Shown: positions 59,796 through 64,000 of the stretch, piece by piece
Layout of the letters: every line of letters begins with the position of its first letter
How positions within the stretch are numbered: position 1 is the first letter of the stretch
Assembly: GCA_047974845.1 (NCBI GenBank)
Contig: JBKECQ010000040.1
Location: 12,822-76,821, forward strand
Direction: 5' to 3'
DNA from: Aminipila sp047974845
Lineage (GTDB): Bacteria > Bacillota > Clostridia > Peptostreptococcales > Anaerovoracaceae
Length of the DNA stretch: 64,000 nt
Position numbers and translations under genes: made by a program
The notes under the pieces: model-generated
The model's input: only the letters and a program-made list of their open reading frames with translations
Told to the model about the DNA's origin: nothing
The model's database searches: none

Positions 59796-59834
59796 AAAAG
59801 GCCTGCATAATGAGGTTATCATCATACAGACCTT
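59796..59834 (-). terminator. Terminator of the chemotaxis receptor gene
   Basis: AAAGGCCTGCATAATGA pairs with TATCATCATACAGACCTTT allowing G-U pairs and one bulge; the minus strand continues TTTTCTTTTT. Confidence 0.8.
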
Positions 59835-59879
59835 TCAGTTAGTTCTTTTATTTAATTTTTAAATTAATTTTTATATTTA

Positions 59880-61946
59880 CTATCTAATTTTAAATCTTGC
59901 TATTTGCTCTTTTAATAGTTGAGCCTGAGCTGATAGCTCTTCACTTGTTGCCGCACTTTCTTCTGCTGTAGCAGCATTAGTCTGAACTACACCTGAAATC
60001 TGCTCTATGCCCAAAGTAACCTGCTCCAGTGAAGATGATTGAACTTCTGTTTTCTCTGATATTTCCGCAATAACAGAGATAATTTCTTTAGTTCCACCTA
60101 CAACATTTTCAAGAGATTGGGCTGTAACTTGTGCAAATTTAGCTCCTTCTTGAACTGAATGTAATGATCTTTCAATTAAAGTAGTAGTATTTTTAGCGGC
60201 CTCAGCACTCTTAGATGCAAGGTTTCTAACTTCATCTGCAACAACAGCAAATCCTTTTCCGGCTGCACCGGCTCTTGCCGCCTCAACCGCAGCGTTTAAT
60301 GCAAGTATATTTGTCTGGAATGCGATGTCTTCAATAGTTTTTATGATATTTCCAATTTGAGCCGAGGTCTCGGTTATATCTTCCATGGCATTTAACAATT
60401 CACTCATCTGTTGATTACTGTTTTCCAATTCAATACCTACTGCTTCAGCCTTGTCATTTGCATTTCCTGCATGAACAGCACTTTCTTTAACTTGGTTTGT
60501 AATTTCCGTAATCTTTTCAGATAAATTTTCTATGGAGCTTGATTGTTCTATAGCACCTTGGCTTAAAGACTGTGCCCCATCAGCAAACTGACCTGCACCT
60601 GTTGCTACCTGATCTGCCGCCATCTTCATTTCATTGAAAGTCATATTTAATGAATCAAGAATGCCGTTTAAATCGTTTTTAATTTGATTAAAATCACCTA
60701 TATATTCTTTTTCTATTGATATATCTAAATTTCCGTCAACTATATTATGTAAGATATGTGATACTTCCACTATATACTCACCCAATGTCTTTGAGGTTTC
60801 TCCAAAGATTTGAGCTAACATTCCAAGCTCATCTTTTGTCTTTACTGTTATATCATCATTGTGAGATAAATCACATCTTCCCATTTTTTCAGCTAGCTGG
60901 ACTACAGAGTCTACAGGCGCTAACCCCTTCTTAAGTGCAAAAATACTTACTAGAATCAGAACTACTAAACCTATAACTCCAATTACCGCTAATGCAAGTG
61001 TAACTTTTGTTACAGCACTCATGGCTTCACTCTGATTTACTACAAAAGCACTTGACCAATTTACATCTGTCCCCTCTAATCTTAAAGGATCATGAATTAC
61101 CATAGCTTTTTGCCCCTTGGAATAAGGGTTTTCTATAGTGTCTTTTATAGCTTTTCCGCCCTTAACAGCTTCTTGTATTTTTGAATAATCAGAAACTGTT
61201 TTAGGAATAGTTCCAACTGCCTCTCCGTCCTTTGTATGAGCCATACAAGTACCTTCACTGGTAACGATGAAGCTATATGCATTATCATATCCACCATCAC
61301 TATAGCTAAGTGCGGCTAAGCTATCCATGTTTATATCACAGTTAGCCACTCCTAAAAACTGTCCATCTGATGTTACTATAGGAGTGCTTAATGTAATTAA
61401 CCATACAACCTCACCCGTTGAAAGTTCATATTCATATGGTTCAGTTACATGAGTCTTTAAATTTTCTTTTGCCGGCAAATAATAATCCCCGGTTCCATAT
61501 ACATCATAGTCATTATTTATATCAATACCAATATCCGAACCATTTCTAAAAGCATAATAAGAAAGGCCCTGCGGAGTGTCCGGAAAGTATTTATTTGGTT
61601 CGAAAGCATAGTACACTCCAAAAATCTTGTCATTATCAAGAACACCCTTCAAAGATTCTATTAATATGTTTTCTGCACCCTCTTTGCCTAATGTCTGATA
61701 ACGCTGCACTTCCATCGATAGAGCCTTTGAAAAATTATACATACTGTCAAGATAAGATAACACTTCTTTTGCATTAACCTCAGCAATATAGCTCAATTCT
61801 TTGTTAGTCATATCTTTTACTGCTGTTCTTGTTAAAACACTTAAACACGAGCACATAACTAATATTACAACTAAGATAACAACTGCAATTGTTAATGGAA
61901 TCTTTACCGAAAGGCGATTTTTCCATAAAATTTTACGTTCGTTCAT
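59880..61946 (-). CDS. Methyl-accepting chemotaxis protein (dCache type)
   Basis: The 688-residue receptor has a membrane segment at about 12-34, a large outer double-Cache ligand domain (GVYYAFEPNKYFPDTPQGLS; FLGVANCDINMDSLAAL), a second membrane segment near 318-340, a HAMP domain and a cytoplasmic signalling rod. The hairpin tip is EDIAFQTNILALNAAVEAAR, which contacts CheA and CheW. No CheR/CheB-binding pentapeptide is seen at the C terminus. No other chemotaxis gene is nearby. It is expressed from its own sigma-A-type promoter. Confidence 0.96.
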   Translation of the reverse strand: MNERKILWKNRLSVKIPLTIAVVILVVILVMCSCLSVLTRTAVKDMTNKELSYIAEVNAKEVLSYLDSMYNFSKALSMEVQRYQTLGKEGAENILIESLKGVLDNDKIFGVYYAFEPNKYFPDTPQGLSYYAFRNGSDIGIDINNDYDVYGTGDYYLPAKENLKTHVTEPYEYELSTGEVVWLITLSTPIVTSDGQFLGVANCDINMDSLAALSYSDGGYDNAYSFIVTSEGTCMAHTKDGEAVGTIPKTVSDYSKIQEAVKGGKAIKDTIENPYSKGQKAMVIHDPLRLEGTDVNWSSAFVVNQSEAMSAVTKVTLALAVIGVIGLVVLILVSIFALKKGLAPVDSVVQLAEKMGRCDLSHNDDITVKTKDELGMLAQIFGETSKTLGEYIVEVSHILHNIVDGNLDISIEKEYIGDFNQIKNDLNGILDSLNMTFNEMKMAADQVATGAGQFADGAQSLSQGAIEQSSSIENLSEKITEITNQVKESAVHAGNANDKAEAVGIELENSNQQMSELLNAMEDITETSAQIGNIIKTIEDIAFQTNILALNAAVEAARAGAAGKGFAVVADEVRNLASKSAEAAKNTTTLIERSLHSVQEGAKFAQVTAQSLENVVGGTKEIISVIAEISEKTEVQSSSLEQVTLGIEQISGVVQTNAATAEESAATSEELSAQAQLLKEQIARFKIR

Positions 61947-62040
61947 TTCAATTCCCCTCTTTCTAACCTATAAACATATAACACATAATTACATAATTAC
62001 ATTACTATACTATTGTAATTATTTTGTATATTTATTAGAT

Positions 62041-62069
62041 ATATTAGCATTTTATGTCATAAATTGCAA
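62041..62069 (-). promoter_or_regulatory. Candidate promoter of the chemotaxis receptor
   Basis: TTGCAA at 62064-62069 and TAATAT at 62041-62046 with a 17-base spacer, 95 bases before the ATG. The remainder of the 424-base gap (61947-62370) is AT-rich and shows no gene, hairpin or other element I can name. Confidence 0.5.
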
Positions 62070-62370
62070 TATTATTAAGGTCAAAAAAAGGAAAAATTTA
62101 GATAAAATCTTTTATAAGTTTTATATTAATTTCATAATTTTTATACTTAATATGCGGTTTTTTCATGCTCCTATACATTTAAAAAGCCAAAACCCACAGA
62201 AATTCATGTTTTAAGTTATGCTCCTTTATATTTATAAATTATATATTATAAATATTCATTTATAATATGGTTTAATTACTGAAAAAATAAAACCCATCAT
62301 GCTCCATAAAATTTACTATTCCAAAAACTATATAACAGTCTGCCGCTTTTTTATATATGATATATAAATC

Positions 62371-63498
62371 CTAGCAAGGCAATTCCATTTCAAAACAGGT
62401 ACCTTTTGGGTTATTATCTTTTACAGTTATACTTCCATTGTGTTTATTGATAATATTTCTAACCAGAGCAAGACCTAACCCACTTCCGGCAATATCTCGG
62501 CAACGAGATTCATCTACCCTATAGAATGGTTCAAACAAATTTGCCTTACAGTTATCGGGAATCCCTATTCCTGTGTCGGATATTAATACCTTAACCTTAT
62601 TATCCACTTTTTTTACATTGACAGATACACTACCGCCATCTACATTATATTTAATTGCATTTACAATTAAGTTATGAATAGTTCTTTGCAATAAGCTGTC
62701 GTTTCCTGTTAAAATACATTTTTCGCCGGTTACATTTAAGGCTATCCCATGTTTTTCAGCCATATCTTCCAGTTCAAAAACAATTTCTTCTATTATATCA
62801 AGTAACGCAACTTTTTGATTCATATCAATATGGTTGCAATTACTTAAGTCAAACAATCCTTGCACAATAGAAGATATTCTCTCAACATTTATTTCAACCG
62901 TATGAATAAGTTTTAAGTATTCGTCTTTTGTTCTATTGTCTTTCATATTGAATACCTCTAGCTTTGTTTGTAGCACTGCCAAAGGCGTTCTCAGTTCATG
63001 AGCTGCGTTAGCTGAAAAGTTTTTCTGTTCAACATATGCATTGGAAACTTCCGAACTCATTTTATTAAAAGCCTTCGTAAGCTCATACACTTCATCCTTT
63101 ATTTTAGGTAATTCAATTTGTTCCGCTAAGGTTTCTGCCGTTCTTTCACTTACAGTATTAGCAAAAACTTCCAGTGGCTTTAATGCCCTTCCTGCTAAAT
63201 AGTAGGTCAGAAATGACCCTATTATTATAATTCCGCTCATTATTACAAGATTGTTAATTCTAAATATCCTTTTTGCCTCTGTCACTCTTAGTGGTGTAAT
63301 AATGTCTGTGTCCTCCACCTGCATATCATATTGCCCAATTGACTCTCCCCCTATGCTGGGCAGAAGAGAATTTTGAAAAACTATTCTATCCGCAGAATGT
63401 AAGGATGAAATAGTCAAGCAAATGCACATTAAAGAAGATATAATAATAAATATTATTGTAAGCCTTGCTCTCAAAGAAATAGATTTGTGATGTATCAA
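62371..63498 (-). CDS. Sensor histidine kinase
   Basis: The 375-residue kinase starts at a TTG (63498) with AAGGAGGGGG six bases before it. It has two membrane segments (about 10-30 and 85-105) around a short outer loop, a HAMP linker, the H-box FSANAAHELRTPLAVLQTK, the N-box HNLIVNAIKYN and G-boxes DTGIGIP and GSGLGLALV, all intact. The layout fits the OmpR-type partner class. The response regulator gene that should precede it has decayed (63500-63733), so this kinase is either orphaned or works with a regulator elsewhere. Confidence 0.94.
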   Translation of the reverse strand: MIHHKSISLRARLTIIFIIISSLMCICLTISSLHSADRIVFQNSLLPSIGGESIGQYDMQVEDTDIITPLRVTEAKRIFRINNLVIMSGIIIIGSFLTYYLAGRALKPLEVFANTVSERTAETLAEQIELPKIKDEVYELTKAFNKMSSEVSNAYVEQKNFSANAAHELRTPLAVLQTKLEVFNMKDNRTKDEYLKLIHTVEINVERISSIVQGLFDLSNCNHIDMNQKVALLDIIEEIVFELEDMAEKHGIALNVTGEKCILTGNDSLLQRTIHNLIVNAIKYNVDGGSVSVNVKKVDNKVKVLISDTGIGIPDNCKANLFEPFYRVDESRCRDIAGSGLGLALVRNIINKHNGSITVKDNNPKGTCFEMELPC

Positions 63499-63499
63499 T

Positions 63500-63733
63500 T
63501 TAGTCCCCCTCCTTAATTATGTACCCCTTTCCAATTATATTGCTCACGGGATCAAAGCTCACCTCGCTTTTAGGTTTTCTGCTCAAAGGATATATAAGTC
63601 AGTACTCAAGCAAAGCATTTTTCTTATTCGTAATAAAGATTTTACCCTAGCATCTTTATTTTCTTTACGAATGATTCTCAATATATAAAGATTCGCTAAG
63701 TTCTCTTTCGTCTTCCATAACTAATATCTTCAT
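63500..63733 (-). pseudogene. Decayed OmpR-type response regulator
   Basis: One frame of 78 codons shows three pieces of an OmpR-type regulator in the right order. Residues 1-16, MKILVMEDERELSESL, are the first strand and acidic pocket of a receiver domain. After three stops comes FITNKKNALLEY-stop-LIYPLSR, which matches the start of the winged helix (LTxKExxLLEYLxxxP). The end, DPVSNIIGKGYIIKEGD, is the C-terminal wing (typically TVRGVGYxL). Most of the receiver, including the phospho-aspartate, and the recognition helix are deleted. The stop is one base from the TTG of the histidine kinase, the normal operon spacing. Confidence 0.82.
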
Positions 63734-63880
63734 TATATATCTCGACTCACTGTTACATATACCATATAAAATCAATGTAAGGTTCAATAATTTTATTACT
63801 AAGACTCTATTTTAAATGCCGCTCTTATTTATGTATTGTTATATTTATAATAAAAAAGCTATCATAATAAATACGAATGA

Positions 63881-64000
63881 GTGATACATCCCTTGTCAAG
63901 TAGACAAAGAAAACAATTAAATTGTAGGTTCTAATATAACCAGCATTCATTAGAGTGCTGGTTATATTTTCATATTGCTTGTTGTAATGCCCGTTGTTTC
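63881..64000 (-). mobile_element. Possible IS end entering from the right edge
   Basis: GTGATACATCCCTTGTCAAGTAGACAAAG begins near 63881; its core TTGTCAAGTAGACAA resembles the terminal repeats of IS3-family elements of Firmicutes. A hairpin and, on the minus strand, a reading frame ending with ...QRALQQAI and TGA at 63970-63972 follow, as in a transposase C terminus. Only 31 coding bases are inside the window, so the assignment is tentative. The 63734-63880 stretch shows nothing I can name. Confidence 0.35.
63933..63968. terminator. Hairpin near the right window edge
   Basis: AATATAACCAGCA pairs exactly with TGCTGGTTATATT around a 10-base loop; TTT follows on the plus strand. It would end a minus-strand transcript entering from beyond the window. 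Confidence 0.75.

Overview
The window reads as the chromosome of a low-G+C (about one third by eye), anaerobic, spore-forming member of the Clostridia. Support comes from spo0A, spoIVB, a spoIIIA remnant, an alpha/beta-type SASP and ylbJ for sporulation; from the oxygen-sensitive nrdD/nrdG reductase and acetate kinase for an anaerobic fermentative life; and from clostridial gene orders such as asp23-nusB-xseA-xseB-ispA-dxs-tlyA. Nearly all genes lie on the minus strand. I saw no rRNA, tRNA, prophage or CRISPR. The lineage below class level cannot be fixed from sequence reading alone.

Layout (genes are minus strand unless marked +). 1-6.3 kb: tyrosine recombinase (cut by the window edge), miaA, mutL, mutS. 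6.4-14.4 kb: aminotransferase, then the asp23-nusB-TsaD paralog-xseA-xseB-ispA-dxs-tlyA run. 14.5-16.7 kb: a shortened spoIIIA operon holding only AE, a 55-residue AF, a 75-residue AG and AH. 16.9-20.1 kb: iscS-iscU, small proteins, a serine recombinase. 20.4-24.5 kb: spo0A, spoIVB, a BofC-like protein, comEA-like gene. 24.5-30.8 kb: radical-SAM pair, HD protein, obgE, rpmA, rplU, recA with a LexA box. 31-38.6 kb: cinA/pncC, pgsA, rimO, ftsK/spoIIIE, uppP, asd. 38.9-43.4 kb: dapA (+), rpmF, ackA, tmcAL (+). 43.7-50.2 kb: ylbJ, a coiled-coil protein, coaD, rsmD, SASP, recG, asp23-like, rpmB. 50.4-53.2 kb: nrdD-nrdG. 53.5-64 kb: an accessory stretch with GNAT, a degenerate PepD-like lipoprotein (+), a degenerate GGDEF protein, LysR with a divergent YeiH exporter (+), an alpha/beta hydrolase, a chemotaxis receptor, and a histidine kinase whose response regulator has decayed.

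How the genes work together. dxs and ispA make isoprenoid chains and uppP recycles the lipid carrier. asd and dapA are divergent and feed lysine and diaminopimelate. ackA makes or consumes acetate, the substrate of nearby TmcAL. mutS/mutL, recA, recG and xseA/B cover DNA repair. spo0A sits below spoIVB, whose last codons contain two tandem 0A boxes, which suggests autoregulation.

The most unusual signals are: (1) the miniature spoIIIA operon, in which AF is reduced to its membrane part and AG lacks its ring domain, with AA-AD missing; (2) a secreted PepD-fold lipoprotein that has lost the metal ligands; (3) a response-regulator pseudogene beside an intact kinase; (4) a palindromic intergenic repeat family with four copies here; (5) a 52-bp relic made of the two ends of an IS3-type element sitting inside the loop of a terminator; (6) a 36-bp in-frame tandem repeat upstream of tmcAL.
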